Positions 51,140-60,061 of a stretch of DNA of 64,000 nucleotides are shown piece by piece (the stretch's first letter is position 1; each line of letters begins with the position of its first letter). Below the pieces are notes generated by a model, which saw only the letters and a list, made by a program, of their open reading frames with translations, ran no database searches and had not been told where the DNA came from. Source of the stretch: Candidatus Syntrophocurvum alkaliphilum (GTDB taxonomy: Bacteria; Bacillota; Syntrophomonadia; Syntrophomonadales; Syntrophomonadaceae); NCBI RefSeq assembly GCF_009734445.1, contig NZ_CP046457.1, positions 1,854,001 to 1,918,000 of the forward strand, in the 5' to 3' direction. The position numbers and the translations under genes were made by a program.

Positions 51140-52963
51140 TTATTGGACAAATATTAATCTAGAGTCGTGATCATAGTCTACTTCTGCTTGTAAGGTTTCA
51201 GATATAAATCTAAGGGGAACTAGGGTGCGTCCGTCTTCAATAACAGCAGCACAATCTAATTCTTTTTCTTCACCATTTACAAAAGCAGTCTCACTATCTA
51301 TCGGTAATTCAATTATTAAATCATCACGAGTTATTTTTACTATTTGGGTGTCCGGACACCAATCTACTTCAGCACCTAAGGACTCAGTTAATGCCCTCGC
51401 AGGCACTATGGTTCTATTATTTGCAACTCTAGGTTTTACATCATATACAGGTTGTAATCCATTTACAAAGGTTTTAAGCTCTGTGTTTTGATAGCGTAAA
51501 TGGGCATCAATCAGAAGTTCCTTATACTCGTCACTTCCTTGCATTTTAGCAAACATTAACTCGTACATATTTAGTACTCTTTCATTACCAAATTTTTCGA
51601 ATACTGAAGCTAAGTCTTTATATGCCTGTGCTACTTCATCTTTATTTAATTCAACTTCATCATCTAATTCATCTAGCTCTTCTATAATACCGTTTGCCAC
51701 TTCTTCGATTAATTCTTTATCTAAATCTTCATCTTCGTTAGCCTTATCGCGTAAATTTTTTGCTACTTCAGAAGGACTTCTTCCCTCTATTAAAGCCTTT
51801 ATTACACTTTCAGCTGGATTTCCTCTTACGTTTTCTAACGCTCTTTCAAGACCACGTTTTTTACCTCTGTCTTTTTCTTCATCCTTAGTTTCTTCTTCAT
51901 CTTTATCGCCATTTTCATCTTTATCTTCATCAACATTTATGGCAACTACTTGCTGCTCCATTCTAACTAATGCTTCATATCTAGCAGGTTCTGGTGCTTC
52001 TCCAACCCATGCATCAATTGTTACTATAGTATCTTCTAAATCACTAAAGTCAACTTCAAAGGTGGTAGTAGCATCCCATCCATTTTCAATTGTAAAGCCG
52101 GAAGATGGTCCAAAGTAGCCAAGATAATAATCAAGGTCTAGTACTCTGTTTAATGTAAAACTTAGATCATCACCATAAGAAACAGTAATACTATCTTCTT
52201 CTAGATCATCTACTTTAACCATCATTGCATATCTAGCATTTTCATAGTCTGTTCCTGTGTTAGTTACTGTTACTGTTAAACTTACAATTCCTTCATCAAC
52301 TGTTACTTCATCAACTTCAAAGTCTATTATAGGTTCGGTAACCACTTCTTCATAATTTAGTAAAACAAATAAGTAATCTTCATATTCTTGTAAATCTTCA
52401 GGAATTTCTTTTTCTAAACGAGGATTAGTAATTACCTGAGCAACAAAGTCATCATCACCGGGGATTTCTAACTCGTACTCTATGACTAAAATATTTTCTT
52501 CATCTAAATACATATCTACTATTTCAATACCATAACCAGCTGTATTGCGGGTTCCCATATCAATAACAACAGTGTCATCTTCAATATAGCATTTTACACC
52601 CTCAATTAATTCTTCTTCTGGCTTCTTATCTTCTTTTTCTTCTTTGTCATCCTTTTCTTCCTCTTCAAATTCGATACCATCTAATTTTTTTAAGATACCA
52701 TAAGGTAAGTTTTCTAATTGTGCTTCTAAATCTCCAGAGAAATCAAGTTGTTTTAAAATTCCTGGGGGTAAAGCCTTTCTTATTTCTTCATCTAATGCAT
52801 CTATATTAGATAAATCCAACTGCTTGCCTATTCCTGGCGGAAGACCTCTTAAACTATCCTGTGATTCCTCTGCCGCAATCGCTGCTACACCCGTTAGAGT
52901 AAATGTGAATATTAACAATGTGATAATACTCAATCTTCTAAGCAGCATACTCTTCTTGAACAA
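51140..52963 (-). CDS. Secreted protein with PrcB-like and stalk domains
   Basis: 607 residues, signal peptide (about 1-31). Then three short related units, LPPGIGKQLDLSN, LPPGILKQLDFSG and LPYGILKKLDGIE (about 41-96), an acidic linker, a PrcB_C-like domain (about 125-200; GTRNTAGYGIEIVDMYLDEE and DDFVAQVITNPRLEK), a beta domain, a long acidic/basic linker, and a C-terminal copper-amine-oxidase-N type stalk with NNRTIVPARALTESLGAEVD and DGRTLVPLRFISETLQAEVD. It starts at TTG 52963 with GGAGG at 7-8 nt. PrcB is a subunit of a surface protease complex; here a protease gene lies directly upstream (S41). Confidence 0.78.
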   Translation of the reverse strand: MFKKSMLLRRLSIITLLIFTFTLTGVAAIAAEESQDSLRGLPPGIGKQLDLSNIDALDEEIRKALPPGILKQLDFSGDLEAQLENLPYGILKKLDGIEFEEEEKDDKEEKEDKKPEEELIEGVKCYIEDDTVVIDMGTRNTAGYGIEIVDMYLDEENILVIEYELEIPGDDDFVAQVITNPRLEKEIPEDLQEYEDYLFVLLNYEEVVTEPIIDFEVDEVTVDEGIVSLTVTVTNTGTDYENARYAMMVKVDDLEEDSITVSYGDDLSFTLNRVLDLDYYLGYFGPSSGFTIENGWDATTTFEVDFSDLEDTIVTIDAWVGEAPEPARYEALVRMEQQVVAINVDEDKDENGDKDEEETKDEEKDRGKKRGLERALENVRGNPAESVIKALIEGRSPSEVAKNLRDKANEDEDLDKELIEEVANGIIEELDELDDEVELNKDEVAQAYKDLASVFEKFGNERVLNMYELMFAKMQGSDEYKELLIDAHLRYQNTELKTFVNGLQPVYDVKPRVANNRTIVPARALTESLGAEVDWCPDTQIVKITRDDLIIELPIDSETAFVNGEEKELDCAAVIEDGRTLVPLRFISETLQAEVDYDHDSRLIFVQ

Positions 52964-53122
52964 ATTATCGCCTCCTTTTAATTCTCTTCCAGTATATGCT
53001 TTGTATATTTAAATATTAAACATTTGAATTGTCAAAATAAATGGGGCAGGAGTCCTGTTTTCTCTGCGGCATTATACCAAATTTTTTTAAAGGAGTTTCG
53101 GGGAAGGATATTTGCAAGTCCT

Positions 53123-53207
53123 AGTGAAACAGGGGGGGAGTGAAACAGGGGACGGTTCTTTGTTCTATTTCTACCGAAATAGAACAAAGAACCGTCCCCT
53201 GTTTCAC
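53123..53207. repeat. Family A palindrome, copy A8
   Basis: Palindrome 53140-53207 with loop TATTTCTACCGAAATA, the exact reverse complement of the A6 loop, so A6 and A8 are the same sequence in opposite orientation. An outer unpaired terminus GTGAAACAGGGGGGGA precedes it. It ends 4 nt before the S41 protease stop codon. Confidence 0.92.
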
Positions 53208-53210
53208 CCC

Positions 53211-54803
53211 TTATTGAGCTATTCTTGCAACAGCTATCAATGGGTTGTCTAATGAATTGCCGTTTTTATATTTAACTGTTTCGTGGACTACTAACCAGTA
53301 TTCAGTTAGTGGCTCTAGGTCTTCTTGTGGTTTTATCTTTATAGTATCTGAGGATTTTTCTCCTATACTAATAGATACTGCTTTACCACTATGTGATTCA
53401 ATTAATTCAATAGAATCCTCATTAACAGTATTCATATCAACATTTACACCTAGGTTTATAGAAAACTGCTGATCTGTCGGCACATTATTAAAGAAACCAG
53501 TCTGTCTGTAATTAGGAAAATACATTGGCCAGCGCAAATTTTGGTGTGCTTGTAAAAAATGCATCTCTCCCCATTCTCCAACTGCCGTTAACTGATCGGG
53601 TGAGGTTTCATTAAAAACAGCCCCCCAAGCATCCCAATACTTAGGTTTTCTAACTTTATCAAAATCAATAGTAAATTCCTTGATATTATTTTCAAAAACA
53701 ACATAAGATGCTTTATCTTCCGGTTCGGATAAAAGTAATTTAGCAACAGTCTTAGGGTTAGCACTACGAACTACTAAGTCTGGCATCACCCCTACACCAT
53801 CAATTTCATCATAATTAGGTGAGTAAAAACGATTTATAGTTGCCTTTAGCTTATCACCATTAGAAAGTGAAAAAATCTGCTGAACAGTTCCTTTGCCATA
53901 GGTTCTAGTACCAATTAAAAATGCTTTCTCGTGGTCTTTTAACGCAGCTGCTAAAATCTCTGAAGCACTAGCACTAAACTCATTCATAATTAAAATAGTT
54001 GGTTTATCCACCTCAGCACCACCGGGCAGTGCTTCATAAGGATTTTTTTCACTTGAAGACTCCACCTGCAAAGCTACCTCATCACCAATAAAGCTTCCAG
54101 CAATCTGGCGAGCAGAACTAAGATAGCCTCCTGTATTATAGCGCAGGTCTAATATTAGGCTTTCTGCAGACTCTTTTTTAAGATTTTCAAAAGCATTATC
54201 AAATGCCCTATTTGTAGTGCGGCCAAAAGAATCAATATCAATATAGCCAATACTATCATTTACTATTTCACCTGTAACATTAGGCACATCTATAACATCG
54301 CGGACTACAGAAACATCTAAAACCTGCTCATCTCTTTTAACCTTTAAATCAACCACACTATCAATAGGTCCTTGCAAAATACTCACAGCTTCTTCCGAAA
54401 TCATCCCCGCTAGGCTTTTTCCATCAGCCTTAGTTATAAGGTCACCCGCCTTAAGACCTGCAGCTTCGCCCGGAGAATTTTCAATAGGTCTTATAACTCG
54501 TACCCCTTCTGGTTCCATTTGAATATGTATTCCAATACCAGTAAATGACTCATCAAGATTAGATATATATCTATCATATTCCTCAGCAGTTAAATACTCA
54601 GTATGTGGGTCATCTAGTATTTGTAAAATTTCATCTATAGATTCAGCATGGTGAATATCCTCTGGAGGTTTTTCAACATACCTTTCCTCCAGTAACAACT
54701 TAACCTCAGAAACAATATCATCAGCATATACCGGTGCTGCAAAACCACCAACTAATAATGCAACTACAACTATAATACCTAGCAACTGTCTAAATCTACT
54801 CAT
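53211..54803 (-). CDS. S41 family C-terminal processing peptidase with PDZ and Ig-like domains
   Basis: 530 residues, signal peptide (about 1-27). The N-terminal helical part with ILDDPHTEYLTAEEYDRYIS, a PDZ domain (about 70-155; GIGIHIQMEPEGVRVIRP and SPGEAAGLKAGDLITKADG), and the protease core (about 165-340) with Ser in NEFSASASEILAAAL and Lys in GTRTYGKGTVQQIF. The C-terminal 110 residues form a Big_5-like domain (VNVDMNTVNEDSIELIESHS). It cleaves near the C-terminus of exported substrates. Upstream ribosome binding site AAGGAGGAAG. Confidence 0.95.
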   Translation of the reverse strand: MSRFRQLLGIIVVVALLVGGFAAPVYADDIVSEVKLLLEERYVEKPPEDIHHAESIDEILQILDDPHTEYLTAEEYDRYISNLDESFTGIGIHIQMEPEGVRVIRPIENSPGEAAGLKAGDLITKADGKSLAGMISEEAVSILQGPIDSVVDLKVKRDEQVLDVSVVRDVIDVPNVTGEIVNDSIGYIDIDSFGRTTNRAFDNAFENLKKESAESLILDLRYNTGGYLSSARQIAGSFIGDEVALQVESSSEKNPYEALPGGAEVDKPTILIMNEFSASASEILAAALKDHEKAFLIGTRTYGKGTVQQIFSLSNGDKLKATINRFYSPNYDEIDGVGVMPDLVVRSANPKTVAKLLLSEPEDKASYVVFENNIKEFTIDFDKVRKPKYWDAWGAVFNETSPDQLTAVGEWGEMHFLQAHQNLRWPMYFPNYRQTGFFNNVPTDQQFSINLGVNVDMNTVNEDSIELIESHSGKAVSISIGEKSSDTIKIKPQEDLEPLTEYWLVVHETVKYKNGNSLDNPLIAVARIAQ

Positions 54804-54879
54804 ACTTCCTCCTTGTTATACTATAATTAATGCCATTCTATAACAAGTATCGAAATCTGTCACTATATAACAGGTGGGC

Positions 54880-54909
54880 GAAACAGGGGACTTCGAAGTC
54901 CCCTGTTTC
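54880..54909. repeat. Family A palindrome, truncated copy A9
   Basis: GAAACAGGGGACTTC / GAAGTCCCCTGTTTC, only 30 nt: the family terminus joined directly to its complement, lacking the CGGTTCTTTGTTC core. It ends 4 nt before the stop codon of the gene at 54914. Confidence 0.85.
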
Positions 54910-54913
54910 ACTC

Positions 54914-56791
54914 CTATCTCATTCTTAGGTTATATGTATATTCAGTACCTAACGAATCTAGTGCTATGTATCTATCGCCTGATATTATTAGACTTTCAGT
55001 GGCTAATCCTTCTAGTGAGTCATCATACTTAACAAAGGGTCTACTATTTATGAAGCGCAAGCTAGGATTTTCCTGCACCATTTCTCCATTTACATATAAT
55101 GAAGGAATTGGCCTGCTACTATAATAATCAATAAGCTCCTTAGATAAAGTACCTATTATCTTATCAGCTTCCTCTAATTTGATTGATTCACGTTCTTTAT
55201 CCTCTATTACTATAGTTAAAGCTATTGGCTCACGGTGAGGAAAGTAAACTAATGCCATATCACCCGACATTCGTGACAATACCCCAATTTTATTGGCAAC
55301 CACTACATTATCAGGGGCATAACGGCCTATTTTATTTTTATCTGCTGTATCCTCTAAAAAACTAATTCCCTTACTAGACAGGTAATCACTAACTACTTGC
55401 CGATTTTCTAGCAAAACAAGCTTTCGAGTCAAATCAACAGTTGTTGAATAATTATATGATTTATTTGTTGAAAAGTCATAAAACTTTCTAAAAACCCTAG
55501 TATCGTTCAGATAATGTCTAACAGCAAACGAGTTCACCCTATCCGTACCCAAAGCATCTAGGACTATGTTTGAAGCTACATTATCACTAATACTAATCAT
55601 TAATGATAAAAGCCTATCAAAAGTGTAACTAGTTCCTTCTTCTTGATGTTGCAATGAGCCTGTTCCTGCCACCTTTTCTTCATCTATGTATTTATCACTT
55701 TCCTTTAACTTATAGGTACTATTTAAATATTTATTACCTCGTTCAACTTCCTCTAAATAGCACAGTAAATTTAAAACCTTGGTCAAACTAGCCGGATAAA
55801 ATCTTTGGTTTCCATTGTAATTTACCGTAGTATTTGTAGCAAAATCATAGACACTAGCTCGTAGCCTATTATCACTTTTTTTTGCTTCCTCTGCAGCCTT
55901 ATTTATAATCGCTAATACTTGGTCATTGCTAAGATTATTTGCTTCACCTGGTAAATCGGGCTTTTCTTTTAAAACTTTTTTAAACTTTTCTAAAATATTT
56001 TTAACCTCACTTAAACTAACCTTTTTAAAAGGATCAAAATCACCTCTATTAATTTCCAATAAGCCTAAATGAGCAGCTAAATTAGCATTATAATATGCAT
56101 GTTTAGGAATCTTTTGGGCATCAGGAAACATATAGTAATCTGCCTCCGGAATAACTAAATTATGAAACCTAGAAATATGCCCCACTAATATTTGAGCGAT
56201 TTTCCAACGCTCGATACTTTCATCTTCATACGATTCCTGCCTAATCTGTAATGCAACAAAATCGGTATATATATCTACTAGCTTATCTTTATTAAATCCT
56301 TTTAATGAATTATTAATCTCAGTTACCTTTATTAATCGATTCAAATAAGAAACATTATTATCAAATATTTCACTTATAGCTCTAAGCGGCACATATAATC
56401 GGTCATTCATTATTTTAGCTGGTACATCCAAAGATAGTTTTTCATTATCAACTTTTATTACTGAACTATCTGGTCTACAAGTTATTGACATATCGTCTTT
56501 AGCCAAAATAGCCTTCCGTTCATCCTCTTTCCAATCAACTTCAAACTTTAGACTTTCCGAAATAAATCTGATTGGAACTAGTGTACGACTTTCTATAATC
56601 ACTGGCCTTATATTAGAGTTTTCCGGATCTATTAAAACAAACTCATCATTAATCTTTGCATAGGGACTCCCCACCTGAAGCAGCATGGTTCTACCCTCTC
56701 CCTCAGCTTCTACACTCTCTTGTGCCTGAACACTACTTATTAAAATAATATTAAAAACCAACATCAAAATAACTACTAAAACCTTTTTCAT
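54914..56791 (-). CDS. Secreted stalk-domain protein with class A beta-lactamase-like serine hydrolase domain
   Basis: 625 residues with a signal peptide (about 1-23). A stalk domain (about 35-160) with ESRTLVPIRFISESLKFEVD and NDRLYVPLRAISEIFDNNVS is followed by a helical part and a beta-lactamase-like domain (about 295-520): the SLTK active-site box in FYPASLTKVLNLLCYLEEVE, the SDN-like motif in ISISDNVASNIVLDALGTDR, and the KIG (KTG-like) in VVANKIGVLSRMSGDMALVY. It could be a penicillin-binding or peptidoglycan hydrolase rather than a resistance enzyme; that is inferred from the wall-attached layout. Confidence 0.85.
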   Translation of the reverse strand: MKKVLVVILMLVFNIILISSVQAQESVEAEGEGRTMLLQVGSPYAKINDEFVLIDPENSNIRPVIIESRTLVPIRFISESLKFEVDWKEDERKAILAKDDMSITCRPDSSVIKVDNEKLSLDVPAKIMNDRLYVPLRAISEIFDNNVSYLNRLIKVTEINNSLKGFNKDKLVDIYTDFVALQIRQESYEDESIERWKIAQILVGHISRFHNLVIPEADYYMFPDAQKIPKHAYYNANLAAHLGLLEINRGDFDPFKKVSLSEVKNILEKFKKVLKEKPDLPGEANNLSNDQVLAIINKAAEEAKKSDNRLRASVYDFATNTTVNYNGNQRFYPASLTKVLNLLCYLEEVERGNKYLNSTYKLKESDKYIDEEKVAGTGSLQHQEEGTSYTFDRLLSLMISISDNVASNIVLDALGTDRVNSFAVRHYLNDTRVFRKFYDFSTNKSYNYSTTVDLTRKLVLLENRQVVSDYLSSKGISFLEDTADKNKIGRYAPDNVVVANKIGVLSRMSGDMALVYFPHREPIALTIVIEDKERESIKLEEADKIIGTLSKELIDYYSSRPIPSLYVNGEMVQENPSLRFINSRPFVKYDDSLEGLATESLIISGDRYIALDSLGTEYTYNLRMR

Positions 56792-56930
56792 TTACTACCT
56801 CCTTATCAATATAAGAGTTAAAATTTATTCTACACTAGTATACGTAAAATTTATGAAAATTATTGTCACTAAGTTATTTTTTCTTTAGCATAATGGTATG
56901 TGGGATTTAATACTAATGAAAATAAGGGTG

Positions 56931-57032
56931 AAACATGGGGCGGCACTGGTGAAACAGGGGACGGTTCTTTGTTCTACCGCTAGCGGTAGAACAAAGAACC
57001 GTCCCCTGTTTCACCAGTGCCGCCCCATGTTT
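56931..57032. repeat. Family A palindrome, nested copy A10
   Basis: Perfect 102-nt palindrome: outer AAACATGGGGCGGCACTG, inner GTGAAACAGGGGACGGTTCT, loop TACCGCTAGCGGTA. 9 nt before the stop codon of the SLH gene at 57041. Confidence 0.93.
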
Positions 57033-57040
57033 GAGAGCTG

Positions 57041-59023
57041 TTAGTCAATAAAAATTACGGCAGCGTAATCAATACCATTTACTCGATCAACTTCTACATA
57101 TACTATATCTCCTTCAAGCAAATCATCTATATCTACCCATCTATCACCAAGCATTACAATGGTACAATCATCAAATCTAATTCTATCTCTGTTTCTATTA
57201 TCTAACCTAAAATCAGAACGATTTACTTCATAGACTTCTTCATTAGATATAAATCTACGACTATCCTCTAGCACCCTGATTTTAACTACTTCATCATTAT
57301 ACTCATCATAAAGAACATATACTGTATCATCTATATGGTCATCACTTAAATCATATAAATCAATTTCACTACCACAACAATATATTTCAGCTCTTCTTTC
57401 CACATATAAAGTTTCTCTACTAGACTGGCTACGCCAACGACTTCCTGACCAATAATCTACATCAGTTAGTCTAATCTCATCACTACGAGTATATACATCA
57501 TCTAACTCAGCCCTATATACTATATAATCATCACCATACCCTCTATCACTACGTCTAGGGTCAATAATTACTACAGCCGCATTAAAATCAGAAGGCCAAT
57601 TAATCCTATCAGCTACTAAATAAACATCATCATCTCTTCTCAAATCATCAATATCTAATAATTCACCATTGTGCACTACAATCGCACAATCATCATAATC
57701 ATAAGTTCTTGTTGAATTAGATAAACTAAATGTTTGCCTGGAAGTATTTAAAGTCCTTATATCACTGCTTTCAGTAGTTTCACTGCCATCACGAGTTCTA
57801 ATCTGAACAGCTTCCCTACGATGCTCATCATAGGCAACATAAACCGTATCCCCTCTTCTTAAACTTCGCAAACTAATATCGCGTTCATCTTTATAAATAT
57901 CAGCCCTACTAGCGACATCCATAGTCTTACTTCCTGATTCACTACGCCAACGTGTGCCATCTATATATTCAACACTTCCTGACCTTAGCTCTATTCGATC
58001 ACGACTACTATCAACAGAGCTAATATCTCCTTTATAAACAACAATATCTCCATCCCTATAATCATCACGATCCCTATCATATCTATCAATTACATCTATA
58101 TATGTAACATATCCATTTATAAGCTGGACTTCTACATCATCTCCAAACCTATAAGGTAACTGCCAAGAATAATTAACTCCAAACTGAGATAAATAGTTAG
58201 TAGCTAAATCAAGCTTTAAATAATTTCCTCTTTTTATTATTTCTAAGGTATCATTTTCAAAATCAATATCATAAAACTCCCCTGTTAGATAAACGGTATT
58301 AGACGGCGTACTGGGCGCAGGGTCATATATACCATCAGTAGGCAACCCACCAAAGAATGGATCTTGTCCGTATGAAGGTGGACTAATCGTGCTTCTCTCA
58401 GTATATCTACCATCTACTCGATTTAGCAGTGCCGCCATTTCTCCACGCATTATTGCATCTCTAGGCTTAAAATAACCATCAGCACCTACAATCACACGAT
58501 CATTTATCAAAGGAGCAATATAAGGGGCCTTTTGTACTGCTATCTGGCCACCATCTTCAAATTGCACTAAACTACTATGATAATTACTAACTGGAGGTAG
58601 CTTCAATGCTTTACTCAACCATATAGCAACCTCTTGCCTCTCCACCGGACCACGCCAATTTGATATGCGAACATCACTAGAATCTATAATTCCCTCTTGC
58701 ATAGAAACATATAAATACCCCTTAGCCCATTCCGCTGCATTATTAGGACTAAAGGTAGTTGAACTGCTCGGAACATTAGCTGTATCAGCCTCGTCATCTA
58801 AACCTACTAATCGCAGAATCATCGCCAAGGTTTCCTGACGGCTTAAAGATACGTTTGGAAAAAAATAACCTTCACCATCACCTTCGATAATCCCTACAGC
58901 ATTCATCCTTAAAATATCATGTTCCGCCCAATGTCCCCTAATATCATCAAATGCCAAAACATTACTAGGTAAAACAAAACATAGTAAAAAAAGGCCAGTT
59001 GTTAAAATAGAAATTAACCTTTT
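57041..59023 (-). CDS. S-layer homology protein with two tandem beta repeats
   Basis: 660 residues, signal peptide (about 1-24), starting at TTG 59023 (GGGAGG 7 nt upstream; an ATG nine codons earlier would begin before that site). Three SLH domains (about 25-210), for example DDIRGHWAEHDILRMNAVGI and RQETLAMILRLVG, are followed by a beta-rich part (about 240-660) with two tandem blocks of about 170 residues, each with an SGxRWRSxSxxxTxxVxxRAxIY core and a DDxxxDDTVYVxYDExxxExVxIR core. It is surface-bound and may be a minor S-layer or adhesion protein. No enzyme motif is visible. Confidence 0.88.
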   Translation of the reverse strand, partial: KRLISILTTGLFLLCFVLPSNVLAFDDIRGHWAEHDILRMNAVGIIEGDGEGYFFPNVSLSRQETLAMILRLVGLDDEADTANVPSSSTTFSPNNAAEWAKGYLYVSMQEGIIDSSDVRISNWRGPVERQEVAIWLSKALKLPPVSNYHSSLVQFEDGGQIAVQKAPYIAPLINDRVIVGADGYFKPRDAIMRGEMAALLNRVDGRYTERSTISPPSYGQDPFFGGLPTDGIYDPAPSTPSNTVYLTGEFYDIDFENDTLEIIKRGNYLKLDLATNYLSQFGVNYSWQLPYRFGDDVEVQLINGYVTYIDVIDRYDRDRDDYRDGDIVVYKGDISSVDSSRDRIELRSGSVEYIDGTRWRSESGSKTMDVASRADIYKDERDISLRSLRRGDTVYVAYDEHRREAVQIRTRDGSETTESSDIRTLNTSRQTFSLSNSTRTYDYDDCAIVVHNGELLDIDDLRRDDDVYLVADRINWPSDFNAAVVIIDPRRSDRGYGDDYIVYRAELDDVYTRSDEIRLTDVDYWSGSRWRSQSSRETLYVERRAEIYCCGSEIDLYDLSDDHIDDTVYVLYDEYNDEVVKIRVLEDSRRFISNEEVYEVNRSDFRLDNRNRDRIRFDDCTIVMLGDRWVDIDDLLEGDIVYVEVDRVNGIDYAAVIFID

Positions 59024-59103
59024 CAATGCATTTCCTCCCACCATTACCACGTTATACTATTTATTATATCGTATAAATACAAAAAAAAATTAGTAAATTG
59101 AGT

Positions 59104-59224
59104 AAAACAGGGACAGCAGGACGCAGGTGAGTAAAACAGGGGACGGTTCTTTGTTCTATTTCAGTAGAAATAGAACAAAGAACCGTCCCCTGTTTTACTC
59201 ACCTGCGTCCTGCTATCCCTGTTT
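59104..59224. repeat. Family A palindrome, nested copy A11
   Basis: Outer AAACAGGGACAGCAGGACGC, inner GTAAAACAGGGGACGGTTCT, loop TATTTCAGTAGAAATA, almost perfectly palindromic over 121 nt. It ends 4 nt past the stop codon of the Y1 transposase gene. Confidence 0.93.
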
Positions 59225-59228
59225 CACC

Positions 59229-59990
59229 TTAGGCTCTATAAACCTTATTTACGGTCAATCCAGTTAATCTAACCAGCTGCCTTAATGAGCTTCCCTCGAT
59301 TTCCTTTAAATATTTCAAAACCTCTTTTTGCATTTTAGGATCCTCATTTTGCAGTGAAGCTAATTCAATATTATATTTGTTTAACACCAAACTCCTTATT
59401 TCTTTGTCGGAAACAGTTTTCTTTTCTGGAGTTATTTCTAGACATTGATCATCATTAACTGCCACATTAAATTCTTTAAACATATCAATAGCCTTTTCCT
59501 TATCTTCATCAAACATTGCCAAAGCAAAATCTACATCAACAATCTTTGCTTCGGTAATGTATTCCTTATAACTACTCCACTTATATGACTCAATATTATC
59601 AACCAAACCTGCTTTTAACGGATTCTGATGTATGTATCTTAATACTGTTAAAAAATAAGTGTCATCTTCTACTGGTTCGCTTCTATATCGGTCCTGAAAC
59701 AAGTGTCCTTTCCTATTATACTGCCAATTGTACCAGTACACGTAACTTGCCCCTATTCGCCTCATGGTATTTCCCAACTCTTCATTCCCTTCCTTTATAA
59801 GCAAGTGAATGTGATTACCCATCAAACAGTAAGCATAAATTTCATATTCAATTTCTTTGCGGTATTTAGCAAGTGTTTTAATAAATTTTTCATTATCCTC
59901 ATCATCTACAAATATATTCTGCTGATTTATACCTCTCAACATTATGTGATATATGTTTGTCTCACTTTTCCTTCGCGCTACTCTTGGCAT
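59229..59990 (-). CDS. REP-associated tyrosine transposase (RAYT, Y1_Tnp family)
   Basis: 253 residues, HUH-type Y1 transposase that nicks and joins single-stranded DNA at hairpin ends. The HUH pair is in YCLMGNHIHLLIKEGNEE, the KGHLFQDRYRSEPVED block is intact, and the likely catalytic Tyr lies in LTVLRYIHQNPLKAGLVDN; WSSYKEY follows. The C-terminal extension (about 180-253) contains an HTH-like end, SLRQLVRLTGLTVNKVY. RAYTs move REP palindromes; this one is bracketed by family A copies (59104-59224 and the half copy at 60037-60061), so it is the likely mobiliser of family A. Confidence 0.93.
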   Translation of the reverse strand: MPRVARRKSETNIYHIMLRGINQQNIFVDDEDNEKFIKTLAKYRKEIEYEIYAYCLMGNHIHLLIKEGNEELGNTMRRIGASYVYWYNWQYNRKGHLFQDRYRSEPVEDDTYFLTVLRYIHQNPLKAGLVDNIESYKWSSYKEYITEAKIVDVDFALAMFDEDKEKAIDMFKEFNVAVNDDQCLEITPEKKTVSDKEIRSLVLNKYNIELASLQNEDPKMQKEVLKYLKEIEGSSLRQLVRLTGLTVNKVYRA

Positions 59991-60036
59991 AAAAAATCAC
60001 CCCACCGTTAGTTTAATTTACCAGTAGGGTAATGTC

Positions 60037-60061
60037 AAACAAAGAACCGTCCCCTGTTCTA
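60037..60061. repeat. Family A half-copy A12
   Basis: AACAAAGAACCGTCCCCTGTTC: one arm only. On the minus strand it starts in the stop codon of the vanZ-like gene (TAG then AACAGGGGACGG), so it lies between that gene and the RAYT gene. Confidence 0.88.
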
